This document shows, piece after piece, positions 12,286 to 21,386 of a stretch of 64,000 bases of DNA; positions within the stretch are counted from its first letter, which is position 1; every line of letters starts with the position of its first letter. The notes under the pieces are model-generated. The model made no database searches, was not told the origin of the DNA, and saw nothing but the letters and a program-made list of their open reading frames with translations. Origin of the DNA: Apostichopus japonicus (lineage: Eukaryota > Echinodermata > Holothuroidea > Aspidochirotida > Stichopodidae). The stretch is from assembly GCF_037975245.1 (NCBI RefSeq), contig NC_092572.1, positions 5,855,001 to 5,919,000 on the forward strand, in the 5' to 3' direction. Position numbers and translations under genes: made by a program.

Positions 12286-12951
12286 CAGCTTTGTTATGAA
12301 TGCAGGATTCTGCATCCAGAATGCAATGGTTTAGCCAGGGACACAAAATCTTCAAATAGCTTGTGTCTTGTGGACACAACTTTTTTTTATGAGAGAATCA
12401 AACCCCAAGTACACACACTCACAACAAGGCCTATAGATGCAAAATATAACAAAACAGATTTTTGAATGAACATCTTTCTTTTCAAAAAAAAACCACAACC
12501 ACAATTTCTTCCAATCCTACTAATGATTGAATTTGTTTGAAAAACAAATAAAATCATAACAATCAACCCAAGGTACAGGGTTAACAACATTTCCATTACC
12601 AATATTTTCATGCTAAAAATAGTCAATGGTGCTTGTACACATTTCCAGGGATTTGATTGGCTAATACTGTAGCACCATACCCATTGTCTGCAGACATTCT
12701 TGCAAAGTTCCGTAGTGCTCAATGAACACAAAGTTTGCAACTATTGTAACATTACTTTACCCTTCTGTAGGGATACCAACGTTTGTGGTATAGGCTATCA
12801 TATGTGTACACTCAAATATCTCGTTGTCACATACAGTACTACGTTTGACAACAAGCACTACTGTTAGGAAGAGGCTTGAATTGTTACTGAGACTATCATT
12901 TTCCATCTTATGTCCCGTATGTTTGTTCTCTCGGTATTGAGAGTTGCTTAA
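12286..12951 (+). mobile_element. Outer repeat, copy 1, left half
   Basis: It aligns with the left half of 28899-31168: same imperfect end CAG.A.TGTTA, then shared blocks such as CAGGGACRCAAAATCTTC and CATGCTAAAAATAG. It stops at TTAA where the 12952-26674 element begins, and the right half resumes at 26675. No coding is evident. Confidence 0.8.
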
Positions 12952-14640
12952 AGCAGCATTTTGCGTTGATTCTCGAGATTTTCCAATACTATATACTATA
13001 TCCGGTACTATACCAATGACGTAAACTAAGCTAACTGTAAAGTTTCAAATCAGACTATTCCCGAAAAGTGCAAAAATATGACATTTCTGGTTTTCGTATT
13101 TTGAATCTTTGACTTTGATAGACTCCTCCCACATAAAGGAACCTTGTGAATATGTATAACGGAAAAGGTACTTTGAATAGCAAGGTAGACAGTAAACAAA
13201 AATCAGCTGAGGAGATGTACGTATTGCGCGAAGGGACACTTACGGCATATCTCATTGCATACTATGCCCTAAAAACCCAAGAAAATTTGTCGCTCCGCGA
13301 AAATAAAACCAGCTTTGTAGCAAGGATACATATGAGAGAAAGTCATTGAACCAGCAAGAACTCGATCGGTACGTAACATTCTCTAGAACGATATTGTATC
13401 ACTCTACTCGGTGTTACATAGGCTAGTTACTGTAGTACAATCAGACCTATTAGTGTGTGACTTACACTGGTTAGGCCTGAATAACGTTGTGTACACGCTT
13501 TGAATTTTGCACTAAAAGCAATGTAGCTACGAGTGTATCGCAATGAGGGCCTTTTTTTCCGGATCTCTTGAAAACGTTAGCTTCCTCCTCTTACAACATG
13601 GGAGAAAATAACGTTTTTCAGGAGATGAAAGTAACGTTTCTCATAAGGGAATGCAATAAGGCATACTGGCTAGGCCATGTGGAGATTTAAGTAGTGCTTT
13701 GTAGCAAGTCCTTGCAAAACTGTAGTAATTGCAATTGATGATTTAGGCGATTTTTATGATTATGTGTGAGTGTAGTAAGTAACCTTTTTTTTAAGTTTCA
13801 TTCAACAAGCATATTAGTCTCCTAACCTGAATGCGATACTTTACTACCTTGGTGTAGGGGAGGAAAGTAACATATTTAGTAGAGGAAACTAAAATTTTCA
13901 GGGGAGGAACTAACGGGTCGGGAAACTGAAACCTAGGGCAACATGTAATGTCTGCTGTTCTATAAATTTTATAGTAAAGTGTACAACCTTTCCATGAAAG
14001 TGATAAATAGCATCTAGTCATATGTCATCAGTAAATGAGAGCAATACATTTTAGCAGCGGATCCAAAGACATGTTTATAATTTGAAACCTTTTGCTACCT
14101 TCTTAGCAACCATCTGGTGATGAAACACCAAGGAGGGCTGGCAGAAGTAGAGGACGGAGAGGTTAGCTCCTGGGTAACACCAGACAACGGGACAACCCCG
14201 GCTAACAGCAGCTGCAGCTAGGAGGCAGGTAGAAGAACGCCAACAGGAGTGAATGGGAAATATAAGGGTACGTTTCAATATGCAAAATTGTGGGATCTGC
14301 AAAGTAACAGCTGGTAATTTTTTAAACAGTTAAAGTCAGTGTAATAACAGAATGGCTTGCTCAATTAAAGAATACTAGCAACATAAGTAGCTGGCTAGAT
14401 TGTCATACTGAAAATAGTTATTTTTAAGTGACATCAATTTTCAAAGGGTTATATTTGCTAATCCTTTTTGGAAGCAAAATACTGTTTGTCTGAAAGCAAG
14501 TTTTGAAAACCAGAGCACTTCGCAGTACTCGGTGTAGTTGTCAAACAATGTATTTTATGTCTATCTTCTTATATCACATGTATATTAAACACCCAAAGCA
14601 ACACAATCAAAGTGCTGTCTATCATCAAAAGCAATGATAT

Positions 14641-15362
14641 TGTAACGATTATTCTTTCCAAGGTAGCGTAGGTCGTCAGCTCGGGATCCTTGGCCGTAGA
14701 TGTTGTATTTTGATAGGCCACGAATAACACAGTTAATGAAGAAGACGAGCGACACGACAGAAGACACAACACGTATTTTAACGTTCTGGAAATCTCTTAT
14801 CAGCCTTCTGAGTACAGAGCTACAGTCGACTGTATCAAAAGCAAACGATATAAAAAAACCTCGAACTAACACAACTACAAATTAACATCTAACCAACGAA
14901 ACAACCTACTCCTAAAAACAACATAACCTCACTACTCAAACTACAACTGTGTACTACTCAAACTACAACTCTGTACTGAACGACGTGCACATCGTTCCTC
15001 CTTATAACTATGCCCCGAACAATAGGTTGGAATGCATGGGGCATTCATGTAAACTGCTAAACCCTATTGATAGGATATACATGTAAATTCGTTACTATTC
15101 AAAAGAGATTACCCCACAGCTCCCATTCAGATGCATAGTGATAAGAGAGCATACAATGGCGCCTGTCACCATGGAGAGAAAACAACCGCCGCCACGAATG
15201 CAACACTAGGCTACACCTGGCGGAAGTTCCTCCCCATGGGGACAAAGCCTAATATAGTGATCCACGTGCGTACAGCCGGCTCGGGTGTCTCAAAACAAAG
15301 CCCCAGCGTTACCAAACGCTCACACGCTCCCGCACGACACGACACGGTCGGCCAGCGTTACA
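14641..15362 (-). repeat. 3' LTR of gypsy element
   Basis: 722 bp, starting TGTAACG and ending CGTTACA on the plus strand, so the ends form a 7-bp inverted repeat with TG..CA termini. It is the 3' LTR because the element reads on the minus strand. Short frames inside it are chance. Confidence 0.97.
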
Positions 15363-15373
15363 CTCTCCTCAAC
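15363..15373 (-). promoter_or_regulatory. Polypurine tract
   Basis: On the element's sense strand the 11 bases just before the 3' LTR read GTTGAGGAGAG. This is the expected position of the plus-strand DNA primer. It is short and has two T residues, so it is a modest match. Confidence 0.55.
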
Positions 15374-15565
15374 TTGCTTCCACCATATGACCCCATATGA
15401 TCGCAGACACCAACAATGATAAAAACAGCTGTGCACAAATGGATCTCCATTCCTAACGACTATATGCACACTTTGAACCTCACATACATTGACTACACAA
15501 AACTAAACGTAAATCGGATCAGTGCTTTCTGTCCGAAAATAATAATTACTAAGTTCGTGTACAGT

Positions 15566-16250
15566 TCAAATAAAAAGTCCAATATAGTTCTCTCTCGGCG
15601 TCACTGTGTCCTCTACAGGCCTTCGGTATGTCGCTGTGTCTCCCTCTGCAGGAAATTCTCCCAACCAGCCGGGTTGTTCACAGGCATCCTCGGGGGGTGT
15701 GCCGCTCCAGGAGGTACTATACCACCATACGCCGGGTAGGGGGGCATAGACGGGCGGCACATAACACTGCCGATAAGGACCCCCGTATGTCTGTAAATCT
15801 CGAACCGGGCAGCTGTAGGTATGGGTAACCTCGGTCCGCGAGAGAGCATTTCCCTCACTGTCGAAACCAAAGGAAACATTCCTCAGTGACCACCGTTCAC
15901 GGAAGTCCAAGCCGGTGGTCTCCTCGGTCTGCGTGGGGGTAGAGGTTGGGCCCTCTTCGCGAACTACGAACAGTGTCGCAGCTCTTCGCAGTCGATAGAG
16001 CTGTTCTCGTACCCTGATAACTTCCCCTTTGTCCAGCTGGAGGTTGCCTTGGATCTGCTCCTCAGTTTGGACCTCCCGGTTCGTTCTCCCAGTTAATTCC
16101 AAGGCTAGATCCTCTGCCGAGTCCACGTTGATGTCCAAGATGTCGACAGCCGGTGGGTGTCGACTGCTGCAGGGTAGATCCGGTCGGTGTACCCTTCGGG
16201 AGCAATGTGCCGATTGGACATTCTCCTTAGCAGCTTCTCTGCACGTTAGC
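15566..16250 (-). CDS. Gypsy ORF3, C-terminal part (unknown function)
   Basis: An open minus-strand frame continues from the zinc-finger ORF (16246-16422) in a different register, ending 204 bp before the 3' LTR. The open frame formally reaches 16318, but the part above the 19-bp duplication overlaps the zinc-finger coding and is probably not real. The protein has a charged segment with an R-x-x-E/L pattern suggestive of a short helix (IRVREQLYRLRRAA), then a Pro/Tyr/Trp-rich tail. I recognise no family. It has no membrane segment, so it is not an obvious envelope protein. It was probably the second half of one ORF3 protein before the duplication shifted the frame. Confidence 0.5.
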
Positions 16251-16264
16251 AGCTTCTCTGCACG
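16227..16264. repeat. 19-bp perfect tandem duplication inside ORF3
   Basis: Two adjacent identical 19-mers (TTAGCAGCTTCTCTGCACG on the plus strand). Nineteen is not a multiple of three, so it shifts the frame between the zinc-finger part and the C-terminal part of ORF3. The zinc-finger frame meets a TAA at 16246-16248. Confidence 0.9.
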
Positions 16265-16422
16265 TAATGTCGTCGGCGTACATCTTCCCGGAAGAATCCG
16301 GCGCCGCAATTGGAGCACTTCTCCGTCTTTTCATGGCCCGTCGAAGGGCAACTCGTTGCTAAATGCCTCTTCAAAAACCGCTCCCGCACGAAGGTCTTCT
16401 TACATGGGTTGCACTTGAACAT
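16246..16422 (-). CDS. Gypsy ORF3, N-terminal part: double C2HC zinc-finger protein
   Basis: This is a 58-residue frame starting at an ATG (16420-16422). Two tandem fingers are visible. Finger 1 has Cys4, Cys7, His20 and Cys25. Finger 2 has Cys36, Cys39, His52 and Cys58. Both have C-x2-C-x12-H-x(4-5)-C spacing with an aromatic residue after the second Cys, as in the C2H2/C2HC family that binds nucleic acid or protein. It is separate from the gag zinc knuckle. It lies between pol and the 3' LTR, where most gypsy elements have nothing or an env-like ORF, and a TATA-like box lies 54 bp upstream. The stop falls right after the last Cys, within the 19-bp duplication. Confidence 0.7.
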   Translation of the reverse strand: MFKCNPCKKTFVRERFLKRHLATSCPSTGHEKTEKCSNCGAGFFREDVRRRHYVQRSC

Positions 16423-16475
16423 CTTTACTTGTAGGCTAGTTTAAAACTATGTGTGAGATGTGCTTCTCTCCCAAA

Positions 16476-16483
16476 TATTTATA
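16476..16483 (-). promoter_or_regulatory. TATA-like box upstream of ORF3
   Basis: The sense strand reads TATAAATA, 54 bp before the ORF3 ATG. At about 30 bp from TATA to a start site, transcription would begin near 16450 and leave a leader of roughly 25-30 nt. This suggests a separate ORF3 message, but AT-rich matches can arise by chance. Confidence 0.4.
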
Positions 16484-16786
16484 CGGTTTTCAAGTCATTC
16501 ACGAATTATCCACTCCTATTCAATCTTCAATTTTCCTTTCCGCAATTCAGAACAATCGGCATCCGCGGTCTCCTCTCACTTATACGGGCCATACACTCCA
16601 TAGCCTAAGCGGGCATTGTCTCAGTATAATCCGCTTAAAGGAGGGATACGGGACCGGAAATTTCTAATCCGCTGCTTCCACAATGCAACGTCAAGCCCCA
16701 ATAAAGCTCTTTTACATGATCTCCTTCGGAATGTTGATTGCCACTAATTAACACAGATCGGAGACGTGGAACCGTTTTGCCGCTTC

Positions 16787-17200
16787 TTAAAATTTTCTCG
16801 CTCGTTGTTTCCTCGGACGCAGATTATATTTCCCAACAGGTTCCTTGTCTACGCCCCCATTTGTAGAAGTCTGTACACAATCCGCCCCGGGGCTTTCTTG
16901 ATCGGGGTGATCCGATGGCCCTGGTTCGGGTTGCAGCCGCCTGTTATTCTTCGTTATGTTCTCCGGGATAATTGGAGTACGGATTTCTGTTTCCGTCACA
17001 TCTCGCGGTTTTGTTGATTCCTTCAACTCCCACCAGGACTTATCGTGAGTCGCCAAGAACGGCTTCAGTCTGTCAGAATGAACTATTTTGGGTATCGTCT
17101 TCGCTGATTTCTGAATGCGGTAAGTCACTTCTGTCAATTTCTTGGTAACTACATATGGGCCATCCCAAATAGGCCGCAATTTGGGGTTGAGTCCAACTCC
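16787..17200 (-). CDS. Gypsy integrase C-terminal tail (GPY/F-type), frameshifted from pol
   Basis: This frame carries the integrase tail with a WDGPYVV block, the GPY/F module that follows the catalytic core in many gypsy integrases, then a basic end (Y-N-L-R-P-R-K). It is shifted by one base relative to the integrase frame. The break lies between about 17180 and 17203, because a TGA in this frame at 17201-17203 prevents an earlier entry. No chromodomain was recognised. Confidence 0.8.
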   Translation of the reverse strand, partial: GVGLNPKLRPIWDGPYVVTKKLTEVTYRIQKSAKTIPKIVHSDRLKPFLATHDKSWWELKESTKPRDVTETEIRTPIIPENITKNNRRLQPEPGPSDHPDQESPGADCVQTSTNGGVDKEPVGKYNLRPRKQRARKF

Positions 17201-19391
17201 TCACGGGTGCATGTAACCAAACGGAATCCCCTTCCGCATAGGAGGTCCATTGTTTACTAGCTCTGTCGTAGTGTTTCTTCTGCCGCTCGCTCGCTTTACC
17301 AAGGTGTGTACGGACTGCTTCATAAGCTAATCTCATCTTCTCTCTCAACTGAGCAGCATACTCTAGGTGCCTGTTCTGTCTTGCATCGAATATTTCAACA
17401 GATTCCTCAATGGGTGGTAAACCAACGATAATGTCCAAAGGCATTGTAGTTTCTCTGCCCAACATTAGCAAATTGGGTGTACTCTTGGTGGAGTCGTGCT
17501 GGGTGGAGCGGTACGCCATGGTTATGAAAGGAAGATGGCAATCCCAATCCTTCTGGTTATCAGCAACATAGTTAGTCAACATGCATTCCATGGTACGGTT
17601 GAACCGTTCGATCATCCCATCTGCCTGAGGATGGAATGGCGTTGTACGAGTCTTCCGAATACCCAGCTCCTTGCAGAGACACTGGAAAAGTCGCGACTCA
17701 AAATCCCGACCCTGATCAGTCAAAATCTCTCGGGGGGTACCAAATCGGCAAATGAATTCCTCCACCAAGGTGTCCGAAACGACTTCTGCGGTATGATTTG
17801 GTATAGCGTATGCCTCAGTCCATTTACTAAAATAGTCTCCCACAACCATGATGAATCGGTTACCCCGATGTGTTACTGGAAACGGCCCCACTATGTCTAT
17901 GGCGATTCTCTCTAATGGCATTCCAACTTGGTATCGCTGCATCGGTGCACGTCCTTTTCTGTTGGGTTTCTTACGTGAGCCACACTTCTCGCATGTAATG
18001 CAGTGGTTACAAATGTCTTTCTTCATCCCCCGCCAATATACAGGGCGTTGTTTGGCTCTACTCCATGTTTTTGCAAATCCCAGGTGACCTGCAGTCCTTG
18101 CATCATGGAGGTGCATCATGACCTGTTTACGCAGACTCCGTGGAATCAACAATTTGAAGCTCGCGGTCTCCCCTTTAACATCTTCCCACCTTAGATATAA
18201 CGCCCCTCGCCGGACGCGTAATTGCTGAATTCGGGCCAACAGGAATTTCAGGTCAGCACTTTTACATGCAATATCATCCCATGATAAAGGAGCATCATTT
18301 TTCTTCAGAAAGTCTATAAAATGGCGTAATTCTTCATCTTTCATCTGTTCATCTCTGATGTTGTCGATATCCAGCCCGTCCATCTCGATTGGGGGATGAA
18401 CCACATCAGACGACTCGATAACCGATGATACTCTCTCATGCTTCCCTGTTGATCGTGGTTCTGCTGTGAGAAACAAACCCGGCTCTGGAGTAGTAGGCTG
18501 TGCAGTCACTGTCTCACTCTGAAAGTCATCACTGAGACCACACTGCTTACATGGGACTCTAGATAGCGCATCGGCATTTTTGTGTTTGGTCCCTGCACGG
18601 TGTTGGATATCGAAATCGAAAACTGCCAAGCTTTCCACCCATCGGGCTACCTGTCCTTCTGGTTCCCTAAAAGAGAACAACCACCGGAGACTTCCATGAT
18701 CTGTTCGAAGGAGGAACTTCCTGCCCAGCAAATAATGCTTGAAATACTTGATAAAATATACAACGGCCAGGAGCTCCTTTCTCGTCGTGCAGTAGTTACG
18801 CTCCCGTTTTGTTAGCAACCGGCTCCCATAAGCTATCACTAATTCCTGGCCATTCTGCCTCTGGGACAATACAGCTGCAATTCCATATTGACTGGCGTCA
18901 GTGTCCAAAATGAAAGGATCCTCTTTCGTCGGGTAGGCAAGTATCGGTGCCGTAGTAAGCCTGCTCTTCAAGACTGCAAACGCCTCCGCACATTCGGTGG
19001 TCCAGGCGAATGTCTTCCCTTTCTGGGTAAGGGCATGGAGTGGTCGTGCAATTTTGGCAAAGTCTTTAATAAATCTTCGATAGTACGTTGCTAAGCCCAG
19101 AAAACTTCGCACATCTCTAAGTTGAGTTGGTTGTGGCCAATTGACTACTGCTGCCACCTTCTCATGATTGGGGCCAATACCATCTCCAGATATGATATGA
19201 CCGAGGAACTCAACTCTCTTCTGTAGAAGACAACATTTCTTCGGCTTCAACGTCAAATTAGCCACTTGCAGTCGTTCGAACACAGCCCTCAGACGGTCAA
19301 GGTGCTCTTCGAAGGATGTCCCATGTACGATGACGTCATCCAAATATAGTACAGCGACTTCCCATTGTAGACCGGAAAGCACCTTTTCCAT
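17073..19391 (-). CDS. pol: Gypsy pol: RT end, RNase H and integrase
   Basis: This 772-residue frame follows directly, in frame, on the stop codon at 19392-19394. The RT catalytic YLDD is at residues 16-19. The RNase H domain shows TDAS (Asp165), Glu206 in RKELLAV and Asp231 in RTDH, and ends near DALSR (274-278). The integrase zinc-binding part has His429, His436, Cys467 and Cys470. The catalytic triad is Asp499, Asp559 and Glu595, which gives the canonical D,D-35-E spacing. The last ~40 residues are out of register because of a frameshift near 17180-17203. Apart from the upstream stop and this shift, the catalytic residues look intact. Confidence 0.93.
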   Translation of the reverse strand: MEKVLSGLQWEVAVLYLDDVIVHGTSFEEHLDRLRAVFERLQVANLTLKPKKCCLLQKRVEFLGHIISGDGIGPNHEKVAAVVNWPQPTQLRDVRSFLGLATYYRRFIKDFAKIARPLHALTQKGKTFAWTTECAEAFAVLKSRLTTAPILAYPTKEDPFILDTDASQYGIAAVLSQRQNGQELVIAYGSRLLTKRERNYCTTRKELLAVVYFIKYFKHYLLGRKFLLRTDHGSLRWLFSFREPEGQVARWVESLAVFDFDIQHRAGTKHKNADALSRVPCKQCGLSDDFQSETVTAQPTTPEPGLFLTAEPRSTGKHERVSSVIESSDVVHPPIEMDGLDIDNIRDEQMKDEELRHFIDFLKKNDAPLSWDDIACKSADLKFLLARIQQLRVRRGALYLRWEDVKGETASFKLLIPRSLRKQVMMHLHDARTAGHLGFAKTWSRAKQRPVYWRGMKKDICNHCITCEKCGSRKKPNRKGRAPMQRYQVGMPLERIAIDIVGPFPVTHRGNRFIMVVGDYFSKWTEAYAIPNHTAEVVSDTLVEEFICRFGTPREILTDQGRDFESRLFQCLCKELGIRKTRTTPFHPQADGMIERFNRTMECMLTNYVADNQKDWDCHLPFITMAYRSTQHDSTKSTPNLLMLGRETTMPLDIIVGLPPIEESVEIFDARQNRHLEYAAQLREKMRLAYEAVRTHLGKASERQKKHYDRASKQWTSYAEGDSVWLHAPVRSWTQPQIAAYLGWPICSYQEIDRSDLPHSEISEDDTQNSSF

Positions 19392-19394
19392 TTA
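19392..19394 (-). other. In-frame stop inside RT
   Basis: TAA on the sense strand interrupts RT just after the GLCNAPATFQR block, with the ME-x-VL block following in the same frame. The palm domain is therefore split upstream of YLDD. It could be a point mutation or a sequence error. Confidence 0.9.
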
Positions 19395-20918
19395 CCGTTG
19401 GAATGTAGCGGGTGCGTTACATAACCCGAACGGCATCACAGTAAATTCATATAGCCCACTTCGAGTTACGAAAGCCGTCTTTTCTTGATCTTTCTCATCA
19501 ACTTCCACTTGCCAATATCCGCTAGCTAGGTCGAGTGTGGAAAACCAGACGGAACCTCCAAGAGATTCGAGACTGTCCTCAATCCGAGGGATGGGGTATG
19601 CGTCTTTAACAGTGGCTTCGTTGAGTTTCCGGTAGATCACACAGAACCTAGTACTACCGTCCTTTTTAGTTAATAGCACGATCGGTGAGGCCCATGGACT
19701 TTGCGAAGGTTTAATCACACCGCTCTTGAGCATCTTGTCAACTTCCCGATTCGTTTCAGACATCTTGTGGATAGGTACTCTCCTTGGACGTTGTTTAATA
19801 GGAGGATGATTCCCCGTGTCGATCGTGTGCCTAACAACGTTAGTCCTTCCGAGTAGTCCGTCATCTGCTTCGAAAAGATCTTTGAACTCTTCGAGCAAAT
19901 CCTCTGCCTGGCTCCGTTGGGCATCAGACAGAGTTCCGCTCATTTCCTTGGAGAGTTCTCTGATCGGTTCCGGTAACACCCGTTCTCCTTTGTTGACAGG
20001 ACCCTTAGACGAGTCTCTCATCTCTCGTAGCACTGTAATCGAATCAAAGTCAATATCCCCCGTAATAAATGGTTGCGCTACATCTCCCTTGATGAGAAAC
20101 TCGACAGTGGCCGGTTGGGAGTCTTTATACAAAGTAACATCGCTCTCCGTCGGGTTGAATACGCGTAAAGGTACACAACCTTTCGAAGCATCGACTAATG
20201 CATGAGCCACAACTATGTCGTGCGAATCGAGAAACCTTGGCAAAGGTTCCACTAAGCCTGTTTGGAGCATCTCTCCTTCATCCATATGTAGTCCTCTCCC
20301 TTTCCGCACTATCTTCGTTTGGACCAGCGCTTCGTTTCCAGATGGCACAATGGTCGTTTCCGTGACCACTAACCTGTAGATAGCCGCCTTTTTCTTCCTT
20401 GGAACCATCTGGACCTCGGTCTGGTCAATGTTGAAAATCCCATGTTTCCAATCCAATTTACATCCGTATCCTATTAAAAAATCTAGTCCAAGGATGGCAT
20501 CAACTCCAATATCCACAATATGCACTTTATGGTCAATCACCTTGTCACCAATTTTCAACCCGACAATGATTGTTCCTCTATCCTCTATTTTCGTGCAATT
20601 GTCGGCAAGCCAGACATGTTGATTTTCTCTCCTCAACTTGGTGCGTATCTCGTGTGGAAGTGTATCGAAAAATGTCTTTGAAAGGACCGTAATAGTAGCC
20701 CCTGTGTCCACAAGAAATTGAGCAGAACTGTAACGGACTTCAATTGGTACATACATGCCAGACGAATCCATATTAAAAGCCTGACTGATAACTGTTGGAT
20801 GCTGCTCCAAGCTAGTAGACCCAGGTGGATGAACCTCATAAGCCGAGTCGGGGCCTAACTTCTCGACTCGCTTTCGTTTCCCTGATTTGCAGTATTCCCT
20901 CTTCGCGGGTACGGACAA
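19392..20918 (-). CDS. pol: Gypsy pol: protease and N-terminal RT, ending in a premature stop
   Basis: The frame is open from 20918, where the first codon is TTG. It is likely entered by -1 frameshifting from gag rather than by its own start. The aspartic protease has its active-site DTGA at residues 71-74 and the second conserved block ILGLDFL at 142-148. RT begins around residue 360, with PWASPIVLLTKKDGS and later MPFGLCNAPATFQR. The frame stops at a TAA (19392-19394) in the middle of RT, and the same register continues at 19391. In the RT block before YRKLN the usual Asp is replaced by Ile (CVIYRKLN), a second sign of decay. Confidence 0.93.
   Translation of the reverse strand: MSVPAKREYCKSGKRKRVEKLGPDSAYEVHPPGSTSLEQHPTVISQAFNMDSSGMYVPIEVRYSSAQFLVDTGATITVLSKTFFDTLPHEIRTKLRRENQHVWLADNCTKIEDRGTIIVGLKIGDKVIDHKVHIVDIGVDAILGLDFLIGYGCKLDWKHGIFNIDQTEVQMVPRKKKAAIYRLVVTETTIVPSGNEALVQTKIVRKGRGLHMDEGEMLQTGLVEPLPRFLDSHDIVVAHALVDASKGCVPLRVFNPTESDVTLYKDSQPATVEFLIKGDVAQPFITGDIDFDSITVLREMRDSSKGPVNKGERVLPEPIRELSKEMSGTLSDAQRSQAEDLLEEFKDLFEADDGLLGRTNVVRHTIDTGNHPPIKQRPRRVPIHKMSETNREVDKMLKSGVIKPSQSPWASPIVLLTKKDGSTRFCVIYRKLNEATVKDAYPIPRIEDSLESLGGSVWFSTLDLASGYWQVEVDEKDQEKTAFVTRSGLYEFTVMPFGLCNAPATFQR
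20844..20870 (-). promoter_or_regulatory. Frameshift-stimulating stem-loop
   Basis: CGAGTCG (20864-20870) pairs perfectly with CGACTCG (20844-20850) around a 13-nt loop. It starts 5 nt after the slippery heptamer. Outer AAGC/GCTT pairing with one bulged G can extend the stem. Spacing and position fit a -1 frameshift stimulator. Confidence 0.65.
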
Positions 20919-21386
20919 CGGTCACGAAAATGGCCGATCTCCCCACAATTCCAGCACCCCTGTCTATCCCGTCTCGACCTCCTCTGACTCTGGCGTGCCT
21001 CCCTCTCGAGTACGTAATTTTTCCATGTTTGGAGCTCCTGTATGTGTTCCTGAATGTCCTTTAGTGCCTGACTGAGCTGTTGCATATCACTTGATGTTTC
21101 GTTCACAGCGGGACTTTCGATTGCATCCTGAACTTGGCGAAGATTACAGCCCTGCCTTCGGTTGTGCATTTGAGCACGCTGGAATGATTCATTTTCCGCA
21201 GCCACAGTAATGGCTTCGGCCAGGCTCCTTGGTTTTGCCATAAAAATTGCTCTTTGCAAATCAATATCACCAAGTGCGTTACGAAAATGTTCTGTAGCAA
21301 TATCATCTTTAGCCGCACTATCAAGAAACGGATATGCCCTGTTGACCAATCTTCTCATGGCTTGGGCGAGCTGCTGCACAGATTCG
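20855..21386 (-). CDS. gag: Gypsy gag, C-terminal part with CCHC zinc knuckle
   Basis: This register continues gag after the A-run at 21387-21394. Numbering from the Met codon at 21379, it has a CCHC knuckle with Cys142, Cys145, His150 and Cys155, flanked by Arg-rich sequence, as in nucleocapsid domains. It ends at TAG (20855-20857), overlapping the pol register by 64 nt. Its Glu-rich middle resembles other gypsy gag linkers. Confidence 0.88.
20876..20882 (-). promoter_or_regulatory. -1 ribosomal frameshift slippery heptamer GGGAAAC
   Basis: In the gag register the sequence reads G GGA AAC, a canonical X-XXY-YYZ heptamer, inside the 64-nt overlap of gag and pol. Pol is in the -1 register relative to gag. 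The gag stop (TAG, 20855-20857) is downstream and a TGA in the pol register lies just upstream, so the shift must occur within this short overlap. The same heptamer is known at the gag-pro junction of some retroviruses. Confidence 0.75.

Noticed and set aside
14106-14160. Plus-strand Arg-rich 55-nt exon with acceptor CTTCTTAG and donor GTTAGC
   Set aside because: No partner exon in frame on either side; downstream candidate frames stop quickly.
15131-15400. Plus-strand frames inside the LTRs
   Set aside because: They lie on the antisense strand of the LTR, recur only because the LTR is duplicated, and have no domain.
16029-16418. Plus-strand frame opposite ORF3
   Set aside because: It is the complement of the zinc-finger and ORF3 coding and shows no domain of its own.
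15363-16786. Envelope gene in the gypsy element
   Set aside because: The only frames here are the zinc-finger ORF3 and its tail; no signal peptide, membrane segment or Cys-rich ectodomain.
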